Positions 1 through 8,638 of a DNA stretch of 64,000 bases are shown one piece after another (position 1 is the first letter of the stretch; each line of letters begins with the position of its first letter). The position numbers were made by a program, and so were the translations under genes. Under the pieces are notes generated by a model, which saw only the letters and a list, made by a program, of their open reading frames with translations, was not told the DNA's origin and ran no database searches. This DNA is from Thiomicrorhabdus xiamenensis (lineage in GTDB: Bacteria; Pseudomonadota; Gammaproteobacteria; Thiomicrospirales; Thiomicrospiraceae): the NCBI RefSeq assembly GCF_013282625.1, contig NZ_CP054020.1, positions 2,108,001-2,172,000 on the forward strand, read 5' to 3'.

Positions 1-1435
1 CATGATTCCGTTTATCAAACACTTCCAGACAGCGGTTAAATCCTGTTCACAGGGTGGTGTTCGCGGCGGAGCGGCAACCCTGTTCTACCCGATCTGGCAC
101 CTAGAAGTCGAATCCCTTGTGGTACTGAAAAACAACCGCGGCGTCGAAGAAAACCGAGCCCGCCATCTGGATTACGGCGTACAAATCAACAAGTTGATGT
201 ACCAACGCATGCTGGAAGGCGGCATGATCACACTATTCAGTCCGTCCGACGTACCAGGCTTGTATGACGCTTTCTTCGCCGATCAGGATGAATTCGAACG
301 CCTGTATAAGATATACGAAGCCGATCCGACCATCCGTAAAAAACAACTTAAAGCGATCGAACTGTTTACCCAGGTCGCCCAAGAGCGTGCACAGACCGGC
401 CGTATCTACATTCAAAACGTGGACCACTGTAACAACCACAGCCCGTTTGATGCGCACCAGGCTCCGATTCATCAATCCAACCTGTGCCTGGAAATCGCTC
501 TGCCGACTAAACCGCTCAACTCTGTCGAAGATCCGGACGGTGAAATCGCACTGTGCACGCTTTCGGCATTTAACTTGGGTGCCCTGGAAAACCTTGATGA
601 GCTGGAAAAACTTTCCGATCTGATCGTTCGCGCGCTGGACAGCCTGCTTGACTATCAAGACTATCCGGTTCCGGCAGCGGAACGCGCCAGCATGGGGCGC
701 CGTACATTAGGAGTCGGCGTAACCAACCTGGCTTACTATCTGGCCAAGAACGGAACAAAATACTCCGACGGCTCCGCCAACGGACTGGTTCACCGCGCTT
801 TCGAAGCAATTCAGTACTACCTTCTTAAAGCGTCCAACAGATTGGCGCAGGAACATGGTGCGTGCGATTACTTCAATGAAACCACCTATTCGCAAGGCAT
901 TTTACCGATCGACACCTATAAAAAAGATATCGACACTGTCTGTGATGAACCGCTGCACCTGGACTGGGAAGCGCTGCGCAGCGATATCAAACAACACGGT
1001 TTGCGTAATTCGACACTAACGGCTCTAATGCCTTGCGAAACTTCTTCGCAAATTACCAACTCAACCAACGGGATTGAACCGCCACGAGGCTATGTTTCGG
1101 TCAAAGCGTCCAAAGACGGTATCCTGAAACAGGTTGTACCAGGCTTTAAAGAGTGCCGCGATAATTACGAGTTGCTATGGCACATTCCGAACAACCACGG
1201 CTATCTGCAACTGGTCGGAATCATGCAAAAATTCGTTGACCAGGCGATTTCCGCCAATACCAACTATGATCCGTCACGCTTTGACGAAGATAAGGTGCCA
1301 ATTAAAGTCATCCTTCAAGACCTTCTATACGCTTACAAGATGGGATTAAAAACACTTTATTATCACAATACCCGTGATGGTGCTGACGATGCACATGAAG
1401 ACGATGGTTGCGCCGGCGGCGCCTGCAAACTGTAA
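1..1435 (+). CDS. nrdA: Ribonucleoside-diphosphate reductase, class Ia alpha subunit (3' part)
   Basis: This is the large catalytic subunit that reduces ribonucleoside diphosphates to deoxyribonucleotides together with NrdB. The frame is open to the left edge, so the gene starts outside the window; about 477 C-terminal residues are visible, against roughly 760 in E. coli NrdA. Visible signatures are the active-site segment HQSNLCLEI holding the thiyl-radical Cys and its Glu partner, the tyrosine pair in LYYHNTRD that receives the radical from NrdB, and the C-terminal DDGCAGGACKL tail whose two Cys re-reduce the active site. A strong terminator follows directly. The partner gene nrdB is not adjacent but lies 36 kb away with its own promoter region. 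Identity is secure. Confidence 0.97.
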   Translation, partial: MIPFIKHFQTAVKSCSQGGVRGGAATLFYPIWHLEVESLVVLKNNRGVEENRARHLDYGVQINKLMYQRMLEGGMITLFSPSDVPGLYDAFFADQDEFERLYKIYEADPTIRKKQLKAIELFTQVAQERAQTGRIYIQNVDHCNNHSPFDAHQAPIHQSNLCLEIALPTKPLNSVEDPDGEIALCTLSAFNLGALENLDELEKLSDLIVRALDSLLDYQDYPVPAAERASMGRRTLGVGVTNLAYYLAKNGTKYSDGSANGLVHRAFEAIQYYLLKASNRLAQEHGACDYFNETTYSQGILPIDTYKKDIDTVCDEPLHLDWEALRSDIKQHGLRNSTLTALMPCETSSQITNSTNGIEPPRGYVSVKASKDGILKQVVPGFKECRDNYELLWHIPNNHGYLQLVGIMQKFVDQAISANTNYDPSRFDEDKVPIKVILQDLLYAYKMGLKTLYYHNTRDGADDAHEDDGCAGGACKL

Positions 1436-1450
1436 CACTGTGTTACCTAG

Positions 1451-1480
1451 AAAAAGCCCTTTTAACCAAGGGCTTTTTTT
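1451..1480 (+). terminator. Rho-independent terminator of nrdA
   Basis: An AAAAAGCCCT / AGGGCTTTTT inverted repeat around a short AT loop ends in a run of seven T. It starts 15 bases after the nrdA stop codon. Confidence 0.9.
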
Positions 1481-1594
1481 ATGCCCGAAGCACATTCCCC
1501 TCTAAAAAACCCACACGCTAAAAACCGATAAACAAGATACCAATCTAAAAAGTCCACCCTTCCACATAAGAAGCAATAAGCCGTTTTATTGACC

Positions 1595-1609
1595 GATCAA
1601 TTCTTGATC
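1595..1609. promoter_or_regulatory. Short palindrome in the urtA upstream region
   Basis: GATCAA-TTC-TTGATC is a perfect 6-base inverted repeat in the otherwise AT-rich 314-base space between nrdA and urtA. It could be a regulator half-site pair, but I cannot assign it to any known factor. Confidence 0.25.
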
Positions 1610-1629
1610 CAGAACAAAAAACCAAACAT

Positions 1630-1666
1630 TGCACCAATAATAAAAAATCCTCACCAATAAAGTGCG
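1630..1666 (+). promoter_or_regulatory. Tandem NtrC-like activator sites upstream of urtA
   Basis: TGCACC begins at 1630 (a perfect NtrC half-site). A degenerate dyad, TCACC-AATAA-AGTGC, lies at 1651-1665 and keeps the CAC-N7-GTG core of the TGCACC-N5-GGTGCA consensus. The shared string CACCAATAA occurs at 1632-1640 and 1652-1660, exactly 20 bases apart, which puts both copies on the same face of the helix. The distance to the sigma-54-like element at 1731 is about 65-100 bases, normal for an enhancer. The individual sites are imperfect, so this is moderate evidence. Confidence 0.45.
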
Positions 1667-1730
1667 GAATAAACCTTTTAAACCAAACAAAAACCATTTC
1701 AAACATTGTATTTCAATGATTTATAAAAAA

Positions 1731-1746
1731 TGGCATGTTCAATGCT
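1731..1746 (+). promoter_or_regulatory. Sigma-54 (RpoN) promoter of the urt/fmd operon
   Basis: TGGCATGTTCAATGCT matches the sigma-54 consensus TGGCACG-N4-TTGCW at all but two of the fixed positions, with the invariant GG at -24 and GC at -12 ten bases apart. It ends 48 bases before the urtA ATG, giving a short leader. Sigma-54 control of urea or amide uptake is typical of Ntr-regulated genes. Confidence 0.7.
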
Positions 1747-1794
1747 TAAAGAGAGGCGAAATTTTCTTCAACCACTCAATCTAAGGAAAATTCT

Positions 1795-3051
1795 ATGGAT
1801 AACAAAATTTCGCCAGCAACAATGAAACGACGAAAAGTTCTTAAATCACTCCTTGCCATTCCAGCAGCCATGGCTCTGGCAGGCGGAACTTTCGGTTCTC
1901 TTGCTCACGCTTCAGAAGCTAACACTACAGGCCTGGCCGTCACTGACGACACGGTAAAAGTGGGGATTCTTCACTCTGTAACAGGGACTATGGCAATCAG
2001 TGAAACCGGTTCCGTTCAGGCAGAAAAACTGGCCATTGAGCAAATCAACGCAATGGGCGGTGTTTTAGGCAGAAAGATTGAATATATTCAAGAAGATGGT
2101 GCAAGTGACTGGCCAACCTTCGCTGAAAAGTCTAAAAAACTATTGGTTAACGACAAAGTTGCGGCGGTATTCGGATGCTGGACATCTGCTTCACGTAAAG
2201 CAGCACTTCCAGTATTTGAACAATACAACGGTATGCTTTTCTACCCGACTTTCTATGAAGGGCTAGAGCAATCTCCTAACGTAATCTACACAGGTCAAGA
2301 AGCGACTCAGCAGATCCTGAAAGGTATCGACTGGGCGAAAGAAACCAAAGGCGCTAAGAAATTCTTCCTACTTGGTTCTGACTACATCTGGCCTCGTACT
2401 TCAAACAAAATCGCTCGTAAACACATCGAGAAACTTGGTCTGAAAGTTGTTGGTGAAGAGTACTACCCTCTTGGTCACACTCAGTTCAACTCAGTTATCA
2501 ACAAGATCAAACTTAAAAAACCAGACGTAATCTTCACGACTGTTGTAGGTGGCTCTAACGTTGCATTCTACAAGCAGCTTAAAGCAGCCGGTATCGATCT
2601 AACTAAAGAAAAACCATTAGTACTGACACTATCTGTTACCGAAGATGAAATCCTAGGTATTGGTGGCGAGAACGTTGAAGGTCTATACGCTTCAATGAAG
2701 TATTTCCAGAGCCTACCGAACGACAACAACAAAGCATTTGTTGAAGCCTTCAAGAAAAAATGGGGTGAGAAGAGCGTTATCGGTGACGTAACTCAAGCAG
2801 CTTACCTAGGTCCTTGGCTATGGAAAGCAGCAGTAGAAAAAGCAGGATCTTTCGATGTTGACGCTATCAAGAAAACACTTCCTGGTATCGAATTGACTAC
2901 GGCTCCTGAAGGTTATGTAAAAGTTCACCCGAACCATCACCTATGGTCTAAATCTCGTATCGGTCACGCTAAAGCAGACGGTACCTTTGAGGTGGTTTAC
3001 GAATCAAAAGATTTGATTGAACCAAACCCATTCCCTAAAGGTTATCAATAA
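1795..3051 (+). CDS. urtA: Urea/short-chain amide ABC transporter, periplasmic binding protein
   Basis: This 418-residue binding protein delivers urea, or possibly short-chain amides such as formamide, to the UrtBCDE membrane complex. The N-terminus MKRRKVLKSLLAIPAAMALAG carries a twin-arginine motif and a hydrophobic core ending in AHA-SEA, so Tat export is likely, as for cyanobacterial UrtA. The mature part has the type I periplasmic binding fold with VKVGILHSVTGTMA near the start and GCWTSASRKAALPVFE, both typical of UrtA/FmdD. The start ATG follows an AAGGAAA ribosome site. It is first in an operon with urtBCDE, fmdA and fmdB; because formamidase is in the same operon, the alternative name fmdD is possible and the true ligand is open. 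Confidence 0.92.
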   Translation: MDNKISPATMKRRKVLKSLLAIPAAMALAGGTFGSLAHASEANTTGLAVTDDTVKVGILHSVTGTMAISETGSVQAEKLAIEQINAMGGVLGRKIEYIQEDGASDWPTFAEKSKKLLVNDKVAAVFGCWTSASRKAALPVFEQYNGMLFYPTFYEGLEQSPNVIYTGQEATQQILKGIDWAKETKGAKKFFLLGSDYIWPRTSNKIARKHIEKLGLKVVGEEYYPLGHTQFNSVINKIKLKKPDVIFTTVVGGSNVAFYKQLKAAGIDLTKEKPLVLTLSVTEDEILGIGGENVEGLYASMKYFQSLPNDNNKAFVEAFKKKWGEKSVIGDVTQAAYLGPWLWKAAVEKAGSFDVDAIKKTLPGIELTTAPEGYVKVHPNHHLWSKSRIGHAKADGTFEVVYESKDLIEPNPFPKGYQ

Positions 3052-3125
3052 GCACTTAGTGCGCGCGCAGCTAAAGGCTGCCGCGCCTAATTAAATACTT
3101 TCTATAGAGAGTATTTAATTAGGCG
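3052..3125 (+). promoter_or_regulatory. Tandem stem-loops between urtA and urtB
   Basis: Two hairpins follow the urtA stop. The first is GC-rich (3061-3086, GCAGC/GCTGC plus five more pairs across a one-base bulge). The second has a 16-bp perfect stem (3084-3099 with 3110-3125) extended by three more pairs to a 4-base TATA loop. They share three bases at 3084-3086, so the outermost pairs compete. There is no adjacent T-run; a run of T appears 20 bases later. The likely role is to protect the urtA transcript end or to reduce read-through, giving more binding protein than membrane subunits. Confidence 0.6.
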
Positions 3126-3192
3126 AATTCAAAATAACAAGATCTTTTTTTCACTTCCGAACAACTCACTTTATCCACTAGGAGGAAAGTAC

Positions 3193-4119
3193 ATGTTTGC
3201 CGATTATACATGGGCTGAACTCGGCTCAATCTTTGCAATGCAAGGCTTCTCTGGATTAATACTGTTTGCAGTATTACTCCTGATGGCCTTAGGTCTAGCG
3301 ATCATCTTTGGACAGATGGGCGTAATCAATATGGCACACGGGGAATTTATGATCCTGGGCGCTTATATTACCTACCTCACATCCAATCTTTTTGCCGACT
3401 TTCTTCCTAGCCTGTTCGACATCTATTTCTTTGTCGCCATGATTTTTGCCTTTATAGGGACTTTCATCCTAGGCATGCTTGTGGAGTGGAGTCTAATTCG
3501 CCATCTATACAAAAGACCACTGGACACGCTTCTAGCGACATGGGGACTGAGTCTAATCCTACAACAACTTTACAGAACCGTTTTCGGGCCTCGTGAAGTC
3601 GGCGTAAGTCTTCCGGATTGGATGATGGGATCTTATGCACTGACAGATACCATCGAAATTCCGATTAACGGGATTATCGTTATGGTCATTACTTTCGTTA
3701 TCACCGTAGGCGTTTTCCTATTCCTACAAAAATCACGAAAAGGTAAACAAGCGCGAGCAGTCGTTCAAAACCGTGCCATGGCAGGTGCTGTTGGTATTAA
3801 CACCGCTAAAGTCGACCGTTTCACCTTCGCACTGGGTTGCGGGATTGCCGGGATTGCCGGAGCGACTTTCACCATGATCGGCTCGACAGGACCAACTTCA
3901 GGCCAGCTGTATATCGTAGATACCTTCCTGGTCGTCGTATTCGGTGGTGCAGCAAGCTTACTTGGAACCATTGCATCTGCGTTCTCAATTGCACAAGCAC
4001 AATCCATTATGGAGTTCTTCTTAAGTGGCTCTATGGCAAAAGTATTAACCCTACTAGCGGTCATCGTAATTTTGATGCTACGTCCGCAAGGCTTGTTCTC
4101 GCTTAAAGTGCGTAAATAG
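3193..4119 (+). CDS. urtB: Urea/amide ABC transporter permease UrtB
   Basis: First inner-membrane subunit of the urea/amide importer, 308 residues, related to LivH of branched-chain amino acid transporters. It is almost entirely made of hydrophobic segments, with the conserved LAIIFGQMGVINMAHGEFMILGAY block near residues 35-58 and the EAA-like loop region with GINTAKVDRFTFALGCGIAGIAGA. A strong AGGAGG site precedes the ATG by 8 bases. The stop TAG is part of the AGGAGG site of urtC. It is shorter than fused UrtB versions with an extra N-terminal domain. Confidence 0.93.
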   Translation: MFADYTWAELGSIFAMQGFSGLILFAVLLLMALGLAIIFGQMGVINMAHGEFMILGAYITYLTSNLFADFLPSLFDIYFFVAMIFAFIGTFILGMLVEWSLIRHLYKRPLDTLLATWGLSLILQQLYRTVFGPREVGVSLPDWMMGSYALTDTIEIPINGIIVMVITFVITVGVFLFLQKSRKGKQARAVVQNRAMAGAVGINTAKVDRFTFALGCGIAGIAGATFTMIGSTGPTSGQLYIVDTFLVVVFGGAASLLGTIASAFSIAQAQSIMEFFLSGSMAKVLTLLAVIVILMLRPQGLFSLKVRK

Positions 4120-4127
4120 GAGGCATA

Positions 4128-5243
4128 ATGTTACAAAGTAAATTTAAATCGTTAACCCCAAGAAATGACGTACTGTCATTTGTTGTACTCGCAGTTTTGC
4201 TGCTTGTCCTACTGCCTCTATTGTTTGATATTTTCCGACTAAACCTGATCGGGAAATATCTAACCTTCGCATTCGTGGCAATCGGCCTGGTTTTATCCTG
4301 GGGTCTGGGGGGAATTCTCAGTCTGGGGCAAGGTATCTTCTTTGGTATCGGCGGCTATGCCATGGCGATGTTCCTTAAACTGGAAGCATCGACACCGGAA
4401 AATACGGCAATCCAATCAACTCCTGGAATTCCTGACTTTATGGACTGGAACCAGCTAACGGCTCTGCCATGGTTCTGGGAACCCTTCCACAGCTTCGGTT
4501 TCACACTTGTAGCAATCATCGTCTTACCGGCAATTTTTGCTTACATTATCGGTGCTGCAATGTTTAAACGACGCGTGGGCGGGGTGTATTTCGCAATCAT
4601 CACTCAGGCAATCGCTGCAATCTTGACCATCCTTATCATTGGTCAGCAGGGCTACACAGGTGGTGTTAACGGTATCACTGACTTGAGAACGCTACTTGGC
4701 TGGGATATCCGTACCGATTCAGCCAAATATGTACTCTACTTTGTCAACGCCATCTTACTGCTAGCGGTTCTAGTTGCTGCACAGTACATTCGTAAAAGCA
4801 AACTGGGTCGTCTACTGGTCGCAATGCGCGACAGTGAAGACCGTGTCCGCTTCTCCGGATATGACGTAGATAACTACAAAATTTTCATCTTCTGTATTGC
4901 AGGGATCTTCTCTTCGATCGGTGGCGCCATGTTCACGCTGCAAGTCGGATTCATGTCGCCTTCACTGATCGGTATCGTTCCATCGATTGAAATGGTTATC
5001 TTCGCAGCCGTAGGTGGAAACCTGTCTATCTTCGGTGCCGTTTACGGAGCGCTGATCGTCAACTGGGCAAAAACCATCTTGTCCGAATCCTACCCGGAAG
5101 TATGGTTGTTTGCGATGGGTGCACTGTTCATCGCGGTTGTACTGGCATTCCCTAAAGGTTTGGCAGGACTGTATGAGACTTACCTTCAGCCAAAAGTCGA
5201 CAAGTTTCTCGACAAGAAGCTAAAGAAAGATAAAGCAGAGTAA
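4128..5243 (+). CDS. urtC: Urea/amide ABC transporter permease UrtC
   Basis: Second permease subunit, 371 residues, LivM-like. Hydrophobic segments are spread over the whole length, with the family block LVLSWGLGGILSLGQGIFFGIGGYAMAMFLK near residues 56-86 and VGGNLSIFGAVYGALIVNWAKTILSE near the C-terminus, followed by a lysine-rich cytoplasmic tail. It starts 8 bases after urtB with an AGGAGG site overlapping the urtB stop, so the two are translationally linked. Confidence 0.93.
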   Translation: MLQSKFKSLTPRNDVLSFVVLAVLLLVLLPLLFDIFRLNLIGKYLTFAFVAIGLVLSWGLGGILSLGQGIFFGIGGYAMAMFLKLEASTPENTAIQSTPGIPDFMDWNQLTALPWFWEPFHSFGFTLVAIIVLPAIFAYIIGAAMFKRRVGGVYFAIITQAIAAILTILIIGQQGYTGGVNGITDLRTLLGWDIRTDSAKYVLYFVNAILLLAVLVAAQYIRKSKLGRLLVAMRDSEDRVRFSGYDVDNYKIFIFCIAGIFSSIGGAMFTLQVGFMSPSLIGIVPSIEMVIFAAVGGNLSIFGAVYGALIVNWAKTILSESYPEVWLFAMGALFIAVVLAFPKGLAGLYETYLQPKVDKFLDKKLKKDKAE

Positions 5244-5263
5244 AAGGAAATTTGGAGAAGACC

Positions 5264-6010
5264 ATGTATCAACAAAAAGATTTTGTACTCAGTGTTGAAG
5301 GCTTAACGGTTTCATTTGATGGATTCAAAGCGGTGAACAACGTTTCCTTCTACATCGAAGAACAGGAAATTCGCGTCATTATCGGCCCTAACGGTGCCGG
5401 TAAGACCACCATTCTGGATCTTATCTGCGGAAAAACCAAATCAACAGAAGGGTCCATTAAATTTAAAGGTAAAGAACTTACCAAACTGCGTGAGCACGAA
5501 ATTGTTCACGCTGGTGTCGGCCGTAAATTTCAGAACCCGTCAATCTATGAAGATTTAACGGTATTTGAAAACCTGGAGCTTTCTTACCCTAAGGGCAAGA
5601 AAGTATGGGGTGCTCTAACCTTCACTCGAGACCAAGCGGTTATCGACAAGGTAAATGAGATTGCCGAAATGATTTTCTTGAAAGAGATGCTGCAAAGCAA
5701 AGCCAGTCTACTGAGCCACGGCCAGAAGCAGTGGCTGGAAATCGGCATGCTTCTGATCCAGGACCCTGAGCTGCTTATGCTGGATGAACCTGTCGCCGGT
5801 ATGTCGGTTTCGGAAAGAAAGCAAACCGCGGCACTACTGCAAAAAATTACCCAAGACCGTTCAGTACTTGTTATCGAACATGACATGCACTTCGTTGAAG
5901 AGATTGCTGACCGTGTAACTGTAATGCACCAAGGTCAAGTACTTTCGGAAGGTTCAATGGATCATGTTCAGTCAGATCCGAAAGTTATCGAAGTCTACCT
6001 AGGTCATTAA
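5264..6010 (+). CDS. urtD: Urea/amide ABC transporter ATP-binding protein UrtD
   Basis: First ATPase subunit (248 residues, LivG-like). Walker A is GPNGAGKTT, the signature is LSHGQKQWLEIGMLL, and Walker B is LLMLDEP followed by VAGMS. The chosen ATG has GGAG seven bases upstream; an in-frame TTG at 5252 lies upstream of that site and is unlikely. With UrtE it drives ATP-dependent uptake through UrtBC. Confidence 0.94.
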   Translation: MYQQKDFVLSVEGLTVSFDGFKAVNNVSFYIEEQEIRVIIGPNGAGKTTILDLICGKTKSTEGSIKFKGKELTKLREHEIVHAGVGRKFQNPSIYEDLTVFENLELSYPKGKKVWGALTFTRDQAVIDKVNEIAEMIFLKEMLQSKASLLSHGQKQWLEIGMLLIQDPELLMLDEPVAGMSVSERKQTAALLQKITQDRSVLVIEHDMHFVEEIADRVTVMHQGQVLSEGSMDHVQSDPKVIEVYLGH

Positions 6011-6025
6011 GAGGAGATCTACAAC

Positions 6026-6715
6026 ATGTTAGAAATTAAAGACTTACATGTCGCCTACGGAGAGAGTGAGGTCGTAAAAGGGTTAAATCTTTCTCTTAAA
6101 GAAAACGAAATTATCGCGGTACTGGGACGAAACGGGATGGGTAAAACCACACTCATGAAATCCCTGATCGGCATGATCCCGTCCAAAAGCGGATCGGTTC
6201 AACTCAAAGGCAAAGAGCTTAACGGAATGAAAAGCCATGACCGCGTTGCGGCTGGCGTCGGCTTCGTTCCTCAGGGAAGAATGATTTTCTCGACTATGAC
6301 CGTCGAAGAAAACATCGAAACCGGCCTGACAACAACCAAGGAAACCAAGGTTCCGGAAGAGCTGTACAACATCTTCCCGATCCTGCGTGACTTCCGCAAA
6401 CGTCGAGGCGGGAACCTTTCCGGTGGGCAACAACAACAGCTGGCCATTGCCCGCGCGCTGGCCAGTAACCCTGACGTGCTGCTACTGGACGAACCGACAG
6501 AAGGGATCCAGCCATCGATCATCAAAGAGATGGCACACACCCTGAAAGAGATCCGCGATTCGCACGGGTTATCCATCATCGTGTCTGAACAGGTTTTGAG
6601 CTTTGCACTCGATGTTGCTGACCGAATCATCGTCATTGAGAAAGGCAAAATCATTCACGATCAGCCTAAAGATGAAGTCGATGAAGACCAGATAGCGAAA
6701 TTCCTATCGGTTTAA
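6026..6715 (+). CDS. urtE: Urea/amide ABC transporter ATP-binding protein UrtE
   Basis: Second ATPase subunit (229 residues, LivF-like). Walker A is GRNGMGKTTLMKSL, the signature is LSGGQQQQLAIARAL, and Walker B is LLLDEPTEGIQP. The EGIQP string after Walker B is characteristic of the LivF/UrtE branch. A GAGGAG site precedes the ATG. It is followed after 58 bases by formamidase, with no terminator, so import and hydrolysis are probably co-transcribed. Confidence 0.94.
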   Translation: MLEIKDLHVAYGESEVVKGLNLSLKENEIIAVLGRNGMGKTTLMKSLIGMIPSKSGSVQLKGKELNGMKSHDRVAAGVGFVPQGRMIFSTMTVEENIETGLTTTKETKVPEELYNIFPILRDFRKRRGGNLSGGQQQQLAIARALASNPDVLLLDEPTEGIQPSIIKEMAHTLKEIRDSHGLSIIVSEQVLSFALDVADRIIVIEKGKIIHDQPKDEVDEDQIAKFLSV

Positions 6716-6773
6716 CAACAAACGGAATTCCTCTCAACCACTAACTTCTCACAACCACAACGGAGCTTTTAAA

Positions 6774-8006
6774 ATGGCTGAAACGATAGTTAAAATCGAT
6801 CTTTCAAAGTCCGCCTACGAAAATGAACAAGTTCATAACCGCTGGCACCCTGACATTCCTATGGCCGCCACAGTCAAGCCAGGTGATGATTTCATCCTTG
6901 AATGTTATGACTGGACTGGTGGACAGATCAAAAACGACGACGACGCATCGGATATCCGTGACGTTGACCTGTCTCAGGTTCACTTCCTTTCCGGTCCGGT
7001 CGGCGTTGAAGGCGCACAGCCTGGTGACCTTCTTGAAGTCGATATCCTTGATATCGGTACTTTTGAAGAAAGTAACTGGGGGTTCAACGGACTTTTCTCG
7101 CTTAACAACGGTGGCGGCTTCCTGACCGATCACTATCCTGATGCACAGAAAACCATCTGGGACTTCAACGGTATCATGACCAAATCTCGCCATATTCCTG
7201 GCGTTGAATTTGCAGGTCTTCTGCACCCGGGTCTGATCGGTTGCCTACCTTCAAAAGAGATGCTTAAAGAATGGAACGAGCGTGAAAAAGCGCTTTACGA
7301 TACAGAACCTGATCGTGTTCCTGCACTGGCTACCCTTCCATACGCTGAGACCGCTCACATGGGTCAGATGAAACCGGATGCAGCAAAAGAAGCGGCTAAA
7401 GAAGGTGCTCGTACGGTACCACCACGTGAACACGGCGGTAACTGTGACATCAAAGATTTGACCAAAGGTTCAAAAATCTACTTCCCAGTATACGTAGATG
7501 GCGCCGGTCTATCGGTTGGTGACCTACACTTCAGCCAGGGTGACGGTGAAATCACTTTCTGTGGTGCGATCGAAATGGCAGGATGGATTCACCTGCGTGT
7601 CAACCTGATCAAAGACGGTATGAACAAGTACGCAATCAAGAACCCGATCTTCAAACCAAGCCCTCTGACTCCTCGTTACGACGACTACGTTGTCTTCGAA
7701 GGTATTTCGGTTGACGAAGAAGGCAAACAGCACTACCTGGATGTGAACGTCGCATACAAGCAGGCGTGTTTGAACGCGATCGAGTATATGAAGAAATTCG
7801 GTTATACCGGTGAACAGGTTTACTCACTACTGGGTACCGTTCCGACGCAAGCACATATCAGTGGTATCGTTGATATTCCAAATGCGAGCGCGACACTTTG
7901 GATGCCAACCGGAGTATATGACTTTGATATCAACCCTAACGCCGAAGGACCAACCAAACAAGTCGATGAAAGCGTCAAGGTTCCAATCGCTCCGGACGAG
8001 AAATAA
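6774..8006 (+). CDS. fmdA: Formamidase, acetamidase/formamidase family
   Basis: Cytoplasmic hydrolase that splits formamide (and usually other short amides less well) into formate and ammonia. The 410-residue protein matches the FmdA family of Methylophilus methylotrophus along its length: NRWHPDIPMAATVKPGDDF at the start, GPVGVEGAQPGDLLEVDI, an HPGLIGCLPS segment, PREHGGNCDIKDL, and GDLHFSQGDGEITFCGAIEM. The family works as an oligomer and is unrelated to nitrilase-type amidases such as AmiE. It sits directly behind the importer genes and before fmdB, the classical fmd arrangement. GGAG lies upstream of the ATG. Confidence 0.95.
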   Translation: MAETIVKIDLSKSAYENEQVHNRWHPDIPMAATVKPGDDFILECYDWTGGQIKNDDDASDIRDVDLSQVHFLSGPVGVEGAQPGDLLEVDILDIGTFEESNWGFNGLFSLNNGGGFLTDHYPDAQKTIWDFNGIMTKSRHIPGVEFAGLLHPGLIGCLPSKEMLKEWNEREKALYDTEPDRVPALATLPYAETAHMGQMKPDAAKEAAKEGARTVPPREHGGNCDIKDLTKGSKIYFPVYVDGAGLSVGDLHFSQGDGEITFCGAIEMAGWIHLRVNLIKDGMNKYAIKNPIFKPSPLTPRYDDYVVFEGISVDEEGKQHYLDVNVAYKQACLNAIEYMKKFGYTGEQVYSLLGTVPTQAHISGIVDIPNASATLWMPTGVYDFDINPNAEGPTKQVDESVKVPIAPDEK

Positions 8007-8023
8007 TTTAAGGAGTTTTGCCA

Positions 8024-8413
8024 ATGCCTGTTTATGATTACAAATGCCAAGAACATGGAATTTTTCATGAGTTAGCGACCATCGATGATGCCGCTGAACC
8101 CATGCCTTGCCCACACTGCCAAGAACTTGCGCCACGAATCCTAATGGTTCCGCCGGAAATTCTTGATATGGCGCCTGAAAAGCGAAAAGCCATTGAGAGA
8201 AACGAAAAAGCCCAGCACGAACCAAAAATGTCGACTAAGGAAAGTCGTGCAGAGGATGAAGAACGTCGCAAGTTTGAAGAAAAGCTCCACAAACACCATC
8301 ACAAGGGTTGTGGTTGCGGAGGCCATCATAAGAAAAAGGCTTCCAATCTAATGTGGACCGCAAATGGCGAGAAAATGTTCCCATCAATGCGTCCTTGGAT
8401 GATTAGTCACTAA
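8024..8413 (+). CDS. fmdB: FmdB family zinc-ribbon protein
   Basis: A 129-residue protein with an N-terminal zinc ribbon: MPVYDYKCQEHGIFHE, then PCPHC, giving a C-x2-H / C-x2-C metal site. The middle is charged and probably helical (residues 48-92). The C-terminal region holds a second Cys/His cluster, HKHHHKGCGCGGHHKKK. FmdB is thought to regulate or mature the amide-degradation proteins, but its biochemical role is not established. The ATG at 8024 has AGGAG eight bases upstream; an in-frame TTG two codons earlier is too close to that site. It is the last gene of the operon. Confidence 0.88.
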   Translation: MPVYDYKCQEHGIFHELATIDDAAEPMPCPHCQELAPRILMVPPEILDMAPEKRKAIERNEKAQHEPKMSTKESRAEDEERRKFEEKLHKHHHKGCGCGGHHKKKASNLMWTANGEKMFPSMRPWMISH

Positions 8414-8430
8414 ATAGCTTCGGCAAAGAA

Positions 8431-8468
8431 AAAGCCTCGAATATTCACCTGAATATCGGGGCTTTTTT
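8431..8468 (+). terminator. Terminator of the urt-fmdAB operon
   Basis: An imperfect inverted repeat AAGCCTCGAATATTC / GAATATCGGGGCTT with a four-base loop is followed by TTTTTT. It lies 18 bases after the fmdB stop. Confidence 0.8.
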
Positions 8469-8638
8469 CATCTCTACAAGCCACGTTTCCAAGTTACTGT
8501 ACCGGTCCGTTTCCAACCCCCCTTACCTTCTCAAGTCACCGTTAATTGACATTACTGAGTGCTGCACGCATTGGGAAACAAACACCACCTGTACCGTACC
8601 GATCTTAAACGTCAACTGTATTACAAAGGATAGATAAT

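Noticed and set aside
8546-8575. TTGACA at 8546-8551 as a -35 box for the exported protein gene
   Set aside because: No acceptable -10 hexamer lies 16-18 bases downstream (the position reads CATTGG).
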